Assembly: GCA_964351025.1 (NCBI GenBank) | Contig: CAYGLV010000006.1 | Coordinates: 5,451-69,450 of the forward strand | Origin: CAYGLV01 sp964351025 | GTDB lineage: Bacteria > Actinomycetota > Thermoleophilia > Gaiellales > Gaiellaceae | DNA: 64,000 nucleotides | Direction: 5' to 3' | Part shown: piece after piece, positions 15,557-24,001 of the stretch | Layout: the number at the start of each line of letters is the position of its first letter | Position numbering within the stretch: position 1 is the first letter of the stretch | Translations under genes and position numbers: made by a program | Notes under the pieces: model-generated | Database searches by the model: none | Told to the model about the DNA's origin: nothing | Seen by the model: the letters and a program-made list of their open reading frames with translations, nothing else

Positions 15557-16284
15557 AGCGAGAGCTCGAGCCCGTCGTGGGCCTGCTCGAGGCCCGTAGC
15601 GAGCGGCAGCTCCGCAGGCCGGTGGGTGAGCAGGAGCCGGCGGGCGCCCGAGGCGCGAAAGGCCGCCACGGCTTCGTCGGCCGAGAGGTGACCACGGGGC
15701 TCGCCGTCGTCACCGCCGTGGGCGAGCGTCGCCTCGCAGAGGAAGAGATCGGCGTCGCGGGCGAGCTCGGCGAGCTCGGCGCTCGGTGCGGCATCGCCCG
15801 AGTAGGCGAGGGTCCGCTCTGCGTCCTGAACGCGCAGGCCGAAGGTCTGGAGCGTGTAGTGGGGCAGGCGGAGCGCGGTCACGGTCAGCCCCGCTGACGT
15901 GAACGGCACGCGATCGGCGTATTCGCGCAGCTCGAACGTGCGCTCGAACATGTCGGGAAAGCCGAGCCGCCGCCCGAGCTCCTTCAGGTGCTTGCGGCCG
16001 CCCGGCGGCACCCAGAGCTCCGGCTGCGGCGCGGCGCGCCCAAGGCCGTACAGCGATCCCCAGACCCAGGGCACGAGATCGCCCCAGTGGTCGAGATGGA
16101 AGTGCGTGATCGCGATCGCGTCGAGCTGCGGCCAGCCCTCGCGGGTGCGCAGGCGGGACAGGACGCCGGGCCCGCAGTCGAGCAGCAGTCGCCCGGGGCC
16201 CTCGACGAGGTAGCCGGAGTGGCAGCCTCCAGGATTGGGCCAGGCGGGCGAGCAGCCGACGACGGTGAGCTTCACGGCCGCCAT
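15553..16284 (-). CDS. MBL-fold metallo-hydrolase (RNase Z-like)
   Basis: A 243-residue one-domain metallo-beta-lactamase-fold hydrolase. The zinc motif is THFHLDHWGD, with further ligands in YSGDAA and the His near the end (LLTHRP). The N-terminal VVGCSPAWPNPGGCHSGYLV and DCGPGVLSRL are typical of the RNase Z/phosphodiesterase-like branch, but it lacks the exosite of tRNase Z, so the substrate is unknown. ATG 16284 overlaps the -10 box of the divergent mutase small subunit; a GTG four codons in is an alternative start. Confidence 0.88.
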   Translation of the reverse strand: MAAVKLTVVGCSPAWPNPGGCHSGYLVEGPGRLLLDCGPGVLSRLRTREGWPQLDAIAITHFHLDHWGDLVPWVWGSLYGLGRAAPQPELWVPPGGRKHLKELGRRLGFPDMFERTFELREYADRVPFTSAGLTVTALRLPHYTLQTFGLRVQDAERTLAYSGDAAPSAELAELARDADLFLCEATLAHGGDDGEPRGHLSADEAVAAFRASGARRLLLTHRPAELPLATGLEQAHDGLELSL

Positions 16285-16297
16285 ATACTGCCCGCCG

Positions 16298-16696
16298 GTG
16301 GCGAGGAAGATCCGAGTCGTGATCGCAAAGCCCGGTCTGGACGGTCACGACCGAGGCGCCAAGATCATCGCCCGAGCGTTGCGCGACGCCGGCATGGAGG
16401 TCATCTACACCGGTCTCCACCAGACGCCCGAGCAGATCGTCGAGACCGCGATCCAGGAAGACGCGGACGCTGTCGGGATCTCGATCCTCTCCGGCGCGCA
16501 CATGACGCTGGTGCCGCGCATCCTGGACGGGCTGCGCGAGGCAGGCGTTGACGACGTGCTGGTCGTCGTCGGCGGCACGATCCCCGAGGAGGACGCAGAG
16601 GAGCTGAAGCAGCAGGGCGTCGCGGCTGTCTTCACGCCCGGCGCGCCGACGAACGAGATCGTCGAGTTCCTGCGCGGCGCGGTCGCTCTGGCCTAG
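16298..16696 (+). CDS. Methylmalonyl-CoA mutase, cobalamin-binding subunit
   Basis: A 132-residue Rossmann-like B12 domain that supplies adenosylcobalamin to the large subunit at 12358. KPGLDGHDRGAKI carries the DxHxxG base-off ligand motif (lower axial His), followed by SILSGAHMTLVP and VVVGGTIPEEDAEEL. The start is GTG 16298 directly before ARKIRVVIAKPG; TATACT (16284-16289), the best -10 match in the window, lies 8 nt upstream. The two mutase subunits are 2.3 kb apart with unrelated genes between them. The stop shares CTAG with the M23 gene. Confidence 0.93.
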   Translation: MARKIRVVIAKPGLDGHDRGAKIIARALRDAGMEVIYTGLHQTPEQIVETAIQEDADAVGISILSGAHMTLVPRILDGLREAGVDDVLVVVGGTIPEEDAEELKQQGVAAVFTPGAPTNEIVEFLRGAVALA

Positions 16697-17601
16697 CCGG
16701 CGAGCGAGATCCGGGCTGCGGTGAGGGCGCCCGGTGCTCCCTGCTGCGCAGCGAGCGTCACCTTGGCGGGTGCGGTCAGGATCGTGACTCTCATGCCCCT
16801 GAGCACATTCGAGAACGGAGCCGCAAGCGCGGAGCTCGTCTTCGCGTCGACCATGGCGTCCTGCGGCACGTTCACGCCGACGATCCGGCCGTCTGCCGCG
16901 ACCCGGCGCCCACCCGGCCACGAGCGCACCGTGTTCACCTTCAGCTGGAGCCCGCCGCTCCCGGCGCCGACGACCTTGCCGGCCAGCGCGAGCGTGAATG
17001 TCGTTCCCTGCGGGGCCGCGAAGAGGAGGCGCTGCGCCCGCTGCAATGCCTTGAACGGGTTCTTGGCGCTGCCGCCGCCGGGGTGCAGCTCGAAGTGGAG
17101 GTGCGGCGAGATGCCGTCCGCGTCGCCCGAATCCCCGACGAAGCCGACCGGCTCGCCGGCTTCGACGCGTGCGCCGTTGCTGAGACCGGGCGCGTAGGCG
17201 ACGCCGGCGACGCAGCCGCCCTCGTTGTCGTTCCCCTTGCCGAGGTCGTTGTTGAGGTGGATGTAGAGATAGGTCGTCCCGCTCTCGCCGTAGAGGTAGA
17301 GCATGCAGCCGGCACGCGCGGAAGTCGTCCAGAGCGTGACGGTGCCGGCCTCGGCGGCGACCGCGAGTGCGCGGCGTGGGGCCATGATGTCGATCCCCTC
17401 GTGGCTGCCCTGGCCGCGCGCGTCGCCGAAGTCGTTGCCGTAGCGCGCCTGCCCGACGACGGGGAAGACGATCGCCGGCGTGGCCTTTGCGGTCGTGCCG
17501 GTGCTCGTCGCGCTCGGGTATGCGGCGGCCGCGCCTGCTGTCAAGGCGGCGAAAAGGGTGAGGAAGAGGGCTCCTCGGGCTGTCGTCCGGTGGCGAAGCA
17601 T
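16693..17601 (-). CDS. Exported M23-family peptidase-like protein
   Basis: A 302-residue secreted protein with a signal peptide (LFLTLFAALTAGAAAA, cleavage near residue 27). The LytM/M23 domain carries the zinc ligands HEGIDI and HLHFELH and the typical GxVxxVGDSGDADG turn, so an endopeptidase acting on peptidoglycan cross-bridges is possible. A Val/Thr-rich C-terminal domain of ~90 residues (KVNTVRSWPGGRRVAADG) is of unknown role. Because the middle His of the HxH motif and the HxxxD site are present, activity is not excluded. Convergent with the B12 subunit through CTAG. Confidence 0.87.
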   Translation of the reverse strand: MLRHRTTARGALFLTLFAALTAGAAAAYPSATSTGTTAKATPAIVFPVVGQARYGNDFGDARGQGSHEGIDIMAPRRALAVAAEAGTVTLWTTSARAGCMLYLYGESGTTYLYIHLNNDLGKGNDNEGGCVAGVAYAPGLSNGARVEAGEPVGFVGDSGDADGISPHLHFELHPGGGSAKNPFKALQRAQRLLFAAPQGTTFTLALAGKVVGAGSGGLQLKVNTVRSWPGGRRVAADGRIVGVNVPQDAMVDAKTSSALAAPFSNVLRGMRVTILTAPAKVTLAAQQGAPGALTAARISLAG

Positions 17602-17733
17602 TAGGCTCCGGTTCGCGCTCGAAGGGCCGTACCCTAGCAGCGAGTTGTGCCGGCCCTGTGAAACAACCTGCGTCGGAGCGCTCGGCGACGGAACCGGTTC
17701 ATCTCCCGCCTCGCATCGTTAGAGTCTTCGCCG

Positions 17734-18510
17734 ATGAAGATCGCTGTCTGCGTGAAGCAGGTTCCCGACGCGACCGCTGTGCGGCGGATCGACCCCTCGA
17801 CGAAGCGGGTCGACCGCTCGGGCGAGGGCGCACTGAACGCCTTCGACACGAACGCCGTCGAGGAGGCGCTGCGCCTGAGGGAGGCTCACGGCGGCGAGGT
17901 CGTGGTGCTCTCGCTCGGTCCCGAGCGCGCCCTCGATTCGCTGCGCAAGGCGCTCGCGATGGGCGCCGACCGCGCCGTTCTCGTCAGCGACGAGGCCGCC
18001 GCAGGCTCCGACCTCGTGGCGACGAGCTACGCGCTCGCCAAGGCGATCGAGCGCGAGGGCGCGGACCTCGTGCTCTTCGGCCAGCAGTCGAGCGACTCGG
18101 ACGGCGCCGTTCTCTGGGCCGCCGTCGCGGAGCGCCTCGGAGCGCCGCTGATCTCCCAGGTTGCCGAGCTGACCGTTGCCGGCGGCGTCGCGACGGGCAA
18201 GCGCCAGACCGAGTACGGCTACGACGTGATCGAAGCGCCCCTGCCGGCCGTGCTCGCCGTCTCCGATGCGATCAACGAGCCTCGCTACCCGTCGCTGAAG
18301 GGGATCATGAGCGCGAAGTCGAAGCCGCAGGAGACCCTCTCACTCGCCGACCTGGGCATTGGTGCCGACCGCGCCGGCGAGGCCGGCTCGCGCACAGAGG
18401 TCCTCGCGCTTGCCCCGCCGCCTTCGCGCGGCGACACGATCAAGATCGAGGACGACGGCGGGGCCGCGCAGAAGCTGCTCGACTACCTCGTCGAGAAGAG
18501 GCTCCTCTGA
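17734..18510 (+). CDS. etfB: Electron transfer flavoprotein, beta subunit
   Basis: Small subunit of the FAD/AMP heterodimer that collects electrons from acyl-CoA dehydrogenases. MKIAVCVKQVPDATAVRRID is the family N-terminus, and the AMP-binding region VLFGQQSSDSDGAVLW and the C-terminal PRYPSLKGIMSAKSKP signature are intact. 258 residues is normal. TAGAGT lies 8 nt before the ATG. Its TGA overlaps the etfA ATG by one base. Confidence 0.96.
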   Translation: MKIAVCVKQVPDATAVRRIDPSTKRVDRSGEGALNAFDTNAVEEALRLREAHGGEVVVLSLGPERALDSLRKALAMGADRAVLVSDEAAAGSDLVATSYALAKAIEREGADLVLFGQQSSDSDGAVLWAAVAERLGAPLISQVAELTVAGGVATGKRQTEYGYDVIEAPLPAVLAVSDAINEPRYPSLKGIMSAKSKPQETLSLADLGIGADRAGEAGSRTEVLALAPPPSRGDTIKIEDDGGAAQKLLDYLVEKRLL

Positions 18511-19481
18511 TGGTGCAGGGCCCGATCCTCGTCTTCCTCGAACACCACGGCGACGAGCTGGCGAAGGGCGGGCTGGGCGTGCTCGGCAAGGTCGCCTCCC
18601 TCTCCGGCGACGTCGCGGGCGTCGTGCTCGGCTCCGGCGTGCAGGACGCGGCCGCGAAGGCGGGCGCGTTCGGAGCGACGAAAGTCTGGGTCTGCGACGA
18701 CCCCGCGCTCGCGGCGCCGCTGCCGCAGCCGCGGGTGGACGCGCTGGCCGCGCTCGTCGAGCAGACCGGCGCCGCGGCGGTGCTCTTCGCCTCCTCGGTG
18801 CTCGCCGCCGATGTGGCCGCCGGCCTCGCCGCGCGCCTCGATGCCGGCCTCAACTGGGACCTCGCCGGGCTCGAGGTCAAGGACGGCCGTCTCGTCGGCA
18901 CGCGCCCGGCGCTCGGCGACTCCGTTCTGGCCGAGGTCGGCTGGAAGGATGGTCCGTGTCTCGGTCTCGTTCGTTCAGGAACCTTCGATCCGCAGCCGGG
19001 CGGCGGCTCGGCCGCCGTCGAGGAGTTCTCCACGAGCTTCCGCGACTTCTCGACCGCCGCGCGCATGGTCGATCAGGCGCACGAGGTCGCAAGCGGTCCC
19101 TCGATCGAGGATGCCGACGTGATCGTCGCCGGCGGCCGCGGTCTCGGCGCACCGGAGGGTTTCACGCTCTGCGAGGAGCTGGCCGGAGCTCTCGGCGGCG
19201 CCGTCGCGTCGACGCGTGCGGTCGTGGACGCCGGCTGGTACGCGTACTCGACTCAGGTCGGGCAGACGGGCAAGACGGTCTCGCCGAAGCTCTATTTCGC
19301 GCTTGGCATCTCCGGCGCGATCCAGCACAAGGTCGGGATGCAGGGCTCCGGGACGATCGTCGCGGTGAACAAGGATCCGAATGCCCCGATCTTCGATTTC
19401 GCCGACTTCGGCGTCGTCGGCGACCTCCATCAGGTCGTCCCGAAGCTCGTCGAGCTCGTGCGCGCGCGCAAGAGCTCGTGA
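18510..19481 (+). CDS. etfA: Electron transfer flavoprotein, alpha subunit
   Basis: FAD-binding subunit of ETF, 323 residues. The C-terminal domain reads GGRGLGAPEGFTL, AVVDAGWYAYSTQVGQTGKTVSPKLY (read in parts), GISGAIQHKVGMQGS and AVNKDPNAPIFDFADFGVVGDL, the standard FAD site. Start ATG 18510 overlaps the etfB stop (TGATG) and its own stop overlaps the next GTG as GTGA, so the three genes are translationally coupled. Electrons pass on to the ETF-QO encoded next. Confidence 0.96.
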   Translation: MVQGPILVFLEHHGDELAKGGLGVLGKVASLSGDVAGVVLGSGVQDAAAKAGAFGATKVWVCDDPALAAPLPQPRVDALAALVEQTGAAAVLFASSVLAADVAAGLAARLDAGLNWDLAGLEVKDGRLVGTRPALGDSVLAEVGWKDGPCLGLVRSGTFDPQPGGGSAAVEEFSTSFRDFSTAARMVDQAHEVASGPSIEDADVIVAGGRGLGAPEGFTLCEELAGALGGAVASTRAVVDAGWYAYSTQVGQTGKTVSPKLYFALGISGAIQHKVGMQGSGTIVAVNKDPNAPIFDFADFGVVGDLHQVVPKLVELVRARKSS

Positions 19482-21178
19482 GCATCCGGGCCGCCGACTT
19501 CCCGCCGCCCGTCGCTCCGGGCGAGTTCGTCCGCGCGCCGAGCGACCCGCCGGAGGAGCGGATCGAGGTCGGCGTCCTGATCGTCGGGGGCGGCCCGGCC
19601 GGGCTCGCCTGCGCGATCCGGCTGGGCCAGCTGCTCGAGGAGAGCCCCGACCTCGCCGAGAAGCTCGGCGACGTGCCCGTGGCGGTGCTCGAGAAGGGCA
19701 AGCAGCCCGGCTCGCACCTCCTCTCGGGCGCGGTCGTCAACCCGCGCGCCCTGCGGACGCTCTTCAAGGGGCGCCTCTCGCTGCAGGACATCCCGACCTA
19801 CGGCGAGGTGCACGGCGAGGCCGTCTACCTGCTGACGCGCGGCACCACGCTGCGCATCCCGCCGCCGCCGACGATGCGCAACCACGGCAACTACGTCGTC
19901 TCGGTCTCCGAGCTCTCCCGCTTCCTCGCCGAGCAGGCCGAGGCGCTCGGGGCGGCGATCCTGCCCGAGACCGCGGCGCAGCAGTTGCTCGTCGCCGACG
20001 GGCGCGTCCACGGCGTCCGCACCGGCGACAAGGGCCGCGGCCGCGAGGGGGAGCAGCTCGGCAACTTCGAGCCCGGCTCCGACATCGTCGCCAAGGTGAC
20101 GGTGCTCGCCGAGGGGACGCAGGGCCACCTGACGAGCGCCGCCCTCGAGCGGTTCGGACTGCACGGCCCCCAACCGCAGATCTGGGAGCTGGGCGTGAAG
20201 GAGGTCTGGAAGGTCGCCAAGCCGTTGCACCACATCGTCCACACGATGGGCTGGCCGCTGCGCAAGCGCGCGAAGTACCGCGAGTTCGGCGGCTCGTTCG
20301 TCTACCCGATGGGGGAGGACATGGTCTCGCTCGGCTTCGTCGCCGGTCTCGACTCCCGCGACGTCGAGCTGTCGGTGCACGACCTCCTGCAGGAGCTGAA
20401 GACGCACAAGCTCCTCCGCAAGCTGCTCGCCGGGGGCGAGCGCGTCGCCTGGGGCGCGAAGACGATCACCGGCGGCGGGTACCACTCGCTGCCGACGTCG
20501 TTCGGCGCGCCCGGCCTCGTTCTCGCCGGGGAAGGGGCTGGGCTTGTCAACATCCCGACCCTGAAGGGCGTCCACTACGCGATCGAATCGGGACGGCTGG
20601 CAGCGGAGGCGATCGTCCGCTCGCTCCAGCCCGGCGAGACGCCCACGCGCGTCGGCGCGTTCGCCTCCTACGACGAGGCGCTGCGCTCGGGCTACGTCGG
20701 CAAGGACCTCTGGGCGGTGCGGAACATGCGCAACGCCTTCGACAAGGGATTCTTCGTCGGGGGCGCGCTCGCAAGCGCCATGACCTTCACGAAAGGGCGC
20801 TTTCCGCCCTTCGAGCTGCACGCCGAGGCCAACGCCGCCCAGCCGCTCCTGCGCACCGACCGCGCGTCCCGGTATCCGGCGCCGGACGGGAAGCTCACGT
20901 TCGACAAGCTCTCGTCGGTCTTCGCCTCGGGAAACCGCACACGCGACGACCAGCCCAACCACATCCGCGTCGAGCAGCGCGTGCCGCGCGACGTTGCCGA
21001 GCTGTGGTCACGCATGTGCCCCGCGCACGTGTACGAGGTGGGGGCGGACGGTGACGACGGCCTCGTCACGCTCGAGGTCACCCCGTCGAACTGCGTCCAG
21101 TGCGGGGCCATCACAGCTCGCGGAGGGCGGCTGACCCCGCCCGAGGGCGGCTCGGGCCCCGAGTACACGCTGACGTAG
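19478..21178 (+). CDS. Electron transfer flavoprotein-ubiquinone oxidoreductase
   Basis: Membrane-associated FAD/iron-sulfur enzyme passing electrons from ETF to quinone, 566 residues. The FAD motif GGGPAGLACAIRLG is near residue 34, with EKGKQPGSHLLSGAVVNPRAL, GEGAGLVNIPTLKGVHYAIESG and the C-terminal ferredoxin-like domain. The normal cluster ligands are four Cys; here Cys514 (MCPAHVYE), Cys539 and Cys542 (NCVQCGAI) are present but the fourth position (545) is Ile and the domain is a few residues shorter. The cluster may be altered (for example 3Fe-4S) or missing. Start GTG 19478 overlaps the etfA stop. Confidence 0.92.
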   Translation: MSIRAADFPPPVAPGEFVRAPSDPPEERIEVGVLIVGGGPAGLACAIRLGQLLEESPDLAEKLGDVPVAVLEKGKQPGSHLLSGAVVNPRALRTLFKGRLSLQDIPTYGEVHGEAVYLLTRGTTLRIPPPPTMRNHGNYVVSVSELSRFLAEQAEALGAAILPETAAQQLLVADGRVHGVRTGDKGRGREGEQLGNFEPGSDIVAKVTVLAEGTQGHLTSAALERFGLHGPQPQIWELGVKEVWKVAKPLHHIVHTMGWPLRKRAKYREFGGSFVYPMGEDMVSLGFVAGLDSRDVELSVHDLLQELKTHKLLRKLLAGGERVAWGAKTITGGGYHSLPTSFGAPGLVLAGEGAGLVNIPTLKGVHYAIESGRLAAEAIVRSLQPGETPTRVGAFASYDEALRSGYVGKDLWAVRNMRNAFDKGFFVGGALASAMTFTKGRFPPFELHAEANAAQPLLRTDRASRYPAPDGKLTFDKLSSVFASGNRTRDDQPNHIRVEQRVPRDVAELWSRMCPAHVYEVGADGDDGLVTLEVTPSNCVQCGAITARGGRLTPPEGGSGPEYTLT

Positions 21179-21242
21179 CCTTCCCGGATGCGCGCGCCCG
21201 TGCCCGCCGGCTTCACGGACGTCGCTGCCACAATGGCCGCCC

Positions 21243-22187
21243 ATGCCTGAGCTCCTCACCCTCGACGACGTCCGCGCCGCGCGCGAACGGATTGCCGGCC
21301 GCCTGCCGCGCACACCGCTCCACTCTTCGCGCACGCTCGGCGAGCGGGTCTTCCTCAAGTGCGAGCTCTTCCAGCCGACCGGCTCCTTCAAGGTGCGCGG
21401 CGTGCTGAGCAAGCTCGCCACGCTGACCCCCGAGGAGCGCGCACGCGGCGTCGTCGGGATCTCGGCGGGCAACCACGCGCAGGCGCTCGCCTGGGGCGCG
21501 CGGCAGGAGGGGCTCGACTGCCTGATGGTGATGTACGGCGGCGCGAGCCCGCAGAAGGTCGCCGCCACGCTCGGGTACGGCGCGCACGTGGACCAGGAGG
21601 CGGACTCGCCTGCGAGCGCCTTCGACCGTCTGGACCGTGTGATCGCCGAGACCGGCCGCGTGCTCGTCCACCCGTTCGACGATCCGGTCGTGATCGCGGG
21701 CGCCGGCACGTGCGGGCTCGAGATCGCCGAGGACCTGCCCGATGTGGACACGGTGCTCGTCGCCTGCGGCGGAGGCGGCCTCGTCTCGGGGATCGCCGTC
21801 GCCGTCAAGGCGCTGCGCCCCGACGCCCGCGTCGTCGCCGTCGAGCCGGAGCGCTCGACCGCTCTCCGGTCGGGGCTCGAGGCGGGGAAGCCGGTGCCCG
21901 TGACCCCGGACTCGATCGCCGACGGGCTCTCCGCGCCGTTCGCGGGAAAGCACCCCGTCGCCCTCTGCGCGACCCTCGGGGTCGAGAGCATGCTCGTCTC
22001 CGAGGATGAGATCGAGGAGGCCTTCCGCTTCCTCTACCTGCGTGCCAAGCTTGCCTGCGAGCCGGCCGCGGCGGCCGCTCTCGCCCCTCTCCTGGCTGGG
22101 CGCGTGGTGGGCGGCACGACGGCAATCGTCGTCTCGGGTGGCAACGTAAGCCCCCAGACGGCCTCTGCTATCCTGGCCCGAGCATGA
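21243..22187 (+). CDS. Threonine/serine dehydratase, short form without ACT domain
   Basis: PLP fold-type II lyase of 314 residues. The Schiff-base Lys50 lies in TGSFKVRG, the SAGNHAQALAWGA loop binds the substrate carboxylate and GGGGLVSG binds the phosphate. It should deaminate L-threonine to 2-oxobutyrate or L-serine to pyruvate; serine racemase activity of this size class cannot be excluded. No regulatory domain follows, unlike the ACT-fused paralogue at 55178. Its stop overlaps the rpmE ATG as ATGA. Confidence 0.88.
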   Translation: MPELLTLDDVRAARERIAGRLPRTPLHSSRTLGERVFLKCELFQPTGSFKVRGVLSKLATLTPEERARGVVGISAGNHAQALAWGARQEGLDCLMVMYGGASPQKVAATLGYGAHVDQEADSPASAFDRLDRVIAETGRVLVHPFDDPVVIAGAGTCGLEIAEDLPDVDTVLVACGGGGLVSGIAVAVKALRPDARVVAVEPERSTALRSGLEAGKPVPVTPDSIADGLSAPFAGKHPVALCATLGVESMLVSEDEIEEAFRFLYLRAKLACEPAAAAALAPLLAGRVVGGTTAIVVSGGNVSPQTASAILARA

Positions 22188-22402
22188 AGGCCGACATCCA
22201 TCCCGAGTACATGCCGACGCACGTTCGCTGCTCCTGCGGCAACGAGTTCGACACGCGCTCGACGAAGCCCGACCTCCACGTCGAGATCTGCTCGGCCTGC
22301 CATCCGTTCTACACGGGCAAGCAGAAGCTGATGGATCAGGGCGGCCGGGTCGAGCGGTTCCAGAAGCGGCTCGAGAAGGCCGGCGGCGCGAGCCGCGGCT
22401 AG
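22184..22402 (+). CDS. rpmE: 50S ribosomal protein L31, zinc-binding form
   Basis: A 72-residue L31 with the zinc ligands Cys16, Cys18, Cys36 and Cys39 (CSC and CSAC), so it is the C+ form made under zinc sufficiency. HPEYMPTHVRCSCG and HPFYTGKQKLMD are family signatures. It starts the conserved run rpmE-DUF1385-prfA-prmC-tsaC-glyA-upp-wecA-atp. The ATG overlaps the dehydratase stop, but TATCCT 9 nt upstream suggests its own promoter inside that gene. Confidence 0.97.
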   Translation: MKADIHPEYMPTHVRCSCGNEFDTRSTKPDLHVEICSACHPFYTGKQKLMDQGGRVERFQKRLEKAGGASRG

Positions 22403-22417
22403 CCGAACCCCTTGGCC

Positions 22418-23326
22418 ATGACGATCGGGGGTCAGGCCGTCCTCGAGGGCGTGATGATGCGAGGCCCTGCGAGTTGGGCCGTCGCGGTCCGCAAGCCCGA
22501 CGGGGAGATCGCGCAGGTCGTGCGCGAGATCGCCTCGCCGATGGCGCGGCACCGCATCCTGCGGCTGCCGGTGCTCCGCGGCGTGGTGGCGCTCGGCGAG
22601 TCGCTCGCGATCGGCTTCCGCGCACTCGCCATCTCCGCCAACTACGCCGCCGCCGAGGAGGGCGACGACGGCGAGGTGCAGACGGAGATCGGGCGCGGGC
22701 AGATCATCTTCGCCTTCGCGATCGCGATCGGCTTCGCGCTGATGCTGTTCAAGGTCACGCCGGCACTGCTCACCAACTGGCTGCCGATCGACAACACCGG
22801 CTGGTTCGTGATCGTGGAGGGGCTGATCCGCGTCACGATCTTCATCCTCTATCTCTCGCTGATCTCGCTCCTGCCGGATCTCAGGCGTGTCTTCCAGTAC
22901 CACGGCGCCGAGCACAAGGCGATCAATGCGCTCGAGGCGGGCGAGGAGCTGACCCCGGAGCGTGTGCAGAAATTTAGTTTGATCCACCCTCGTTGCGGAA
23001 CAGCCTTTTTGCTCTGGGTGATGGTGATCGGCATCTTCGTGTTCGCCTTCGTCGGACGGCCATCGTGGTACTGGCTGATCACGAGCCGCGTCCTCCTGCT
23101 GCCCGTGATCGCCGGGCTCGCCTACGAGCTGATCAGGTTCGCCGGCCGTCACCACGGGAACCGCGTGCTGATGGCGCTGCTCGCTCCGGGCCTCTGGCTG
23201 CAGCGGCTGACGACGCGCGAGCCCTCGCTCGACCAGCTCGAGGTCTCCATCCGCGCGCTCCAGGACGTGCTCGCGCGCGAGGGCCTGCTGACGGCCGACG
23301 AGCGCAAGGTCGAGGTGATGGCGTAA
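22418..23326 (+). CDS. DUF1385 family membrane protein (YqhQ-like)
   Basis: A 302-residue integral membrane protein. MTIGGQAVLEGVMMRGP is the hallmark N-terminus of DUF1385, followed by two to four transmembrane helices (about 87-107, 117-146, 193-230) and the conserved YHGAEHKAINALE and SLIHPRCGTAFLL motifs. The molecular function is unknown; the gene is usually found between rpmE and prfA, as here. ATG 22418 is preferred over an in-frame TTG six bases earlier because the family starts at MTIGG. Confidence 0.92.
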   Translation: MTIGGQAVLEGVMMRGPASWAVAVRKPDGEIAQVVREIASPMARHRILRLPVLRGVVALGESLAIGFRALAISANYAAAEEGDDGEVQTEIGRGQIIFAFAIAIGFALMLFKVTPALLTNWLPIDNTGWFVIVEGLIRVTIFILYLSLISLLPDLRRVFQYHGAEHKAINALEAGEELTPERVQKFSLIHPRCGTAFLLWVMVIGIFVFAFVGRPSWYWLITSRVLLLPVIAGLAYELIRFAGRHHGNRVLMALLAPGLWLQRLTTREPSLDQLEVSIRALQDVLAREGLLTADERKVEVMA

Positions 23327-23350
23327 GTGGCCCTCCCGGCGACAGGTAGG

Positions 23351-23465
23351 GCGTCTCTGGCCCGCGATCCGCGGCGCGATACGTCGTCCTCGACTGCGCC
23401 CATGCTCGCGAGCATGGGCGCAGCCTGCGTCCTAGTCTCGCTTGCGTCTCGCAGCCCAGAGACGC
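23351..23465. repeat. Nested inverted repeat: 30-bp perfect palindrome inside a 10-bp stem
   Basis: Positions 23394-23423 read identically on both strands over 30 bp. Outside it GCGTCTCTGG (23351-23360) is repeated inverted as CCAGAGACGC (23456-23465), and a small CCGCG/CGCGG hairpin lies on the left side. It fills the 164-bp gap between the DUF1385 and OsmC genes. It could be a strong terminator, a structured RNA or a repeat element; there is no U-tract. Confidence 0.6.
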
Positions 23466-23490
23466 GAAACCGTCACCGGGATGACCACTA

Positions 23491-23940
23491 GTGCCTCGGA
23501 TCGTTCGCGTTGCCCAAACCGCGTGGGAGGGAAGCCTCTCGCGCGGCTCCGGCACGGTCTCGGCGACCAGCTCGGGTGCCTTTGCCCTGCCGTTCTCGCT
23601 GCCGAGCCGCATCGGCGACCCCGGTGGGAAGACGAGCCCCGAGGAGCTGCTCGCCGCGGCCCACGCGGGCTGCTTCACGACCTCGCTTGCGGGCGAGCTC
23701 GGGACCGCCGGGACGCTGCCCGAGCGGCTCGAGGTGCGCTGCACGATCACGATGGACGAGGTCGAGGGCAAGGGCCACCAGATCGTCCTCTCCGAGATCG
23801 AGGCGACCGGCGTCGTCCCCGGCGCCGACGAGGCGTCCTTCGCCGCCGCCGTCACGGCGGCTGATGCGGGCTGCTCGTTCTCGGCGCTCATCCGGGCGTC
23901 GGCAGAGGTTCGCGTCTCCGGCCGGCTCGAGACGACGTAG
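23491..23940 (+). CDS. OsmC family peroxiredoxin-like protein (first copy)
   Basis: A 149-residue OsmC/Ohr-fold protein that reduces organic hydroperoxides as a homodimer. The two catalytic cysteines are in HAGCFTTSLA and ADAGCSFSALI, with the usual GKTSPEELLAAAHAG segment. It is the Ohr/OsmC subtype with an N-terminal TAWEGSLSRGSGTV strand. Start GTG 23491 without clear ribosome site. A paralogue (26832) lies after the intervening sensor kinase. Confidence 0.92.
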   Translation: MPRIVRVAQTAWEGSLSRGSGTVSATSSGAFALPFSLPSRIGDPGGKTSPEELLAAAHAGCFTTSLAGELGTAGTLPERLEVRCTITMDEVEGKGHQIVLSEIEATGVVPGADEASFAAAVTAADAGCSFSALIRASAEVRVSGRLETT

Positions 23941-24001
23941 GCCCTCAACTTTGCGGTCCAGGGGCCGATCCCTGAGGCATGAGCCTTCGTACGGCAGCGG
24001 C

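Noticed and set aside
16693..17601. Treating the M23-like protein as inactive
   Set aside because: Both the HxxxD-type and HxH zinc sites are visible, so there is no basis for calling it degenerate.
23510..24001. The N-terminal extension of the kinase reading frame upstream of ATG 24002
   Set aside because: It overlaps the first OsmC gene in another frame and is Arg/Ser-rich noise; the kinase starts at MTWTERQARLG.
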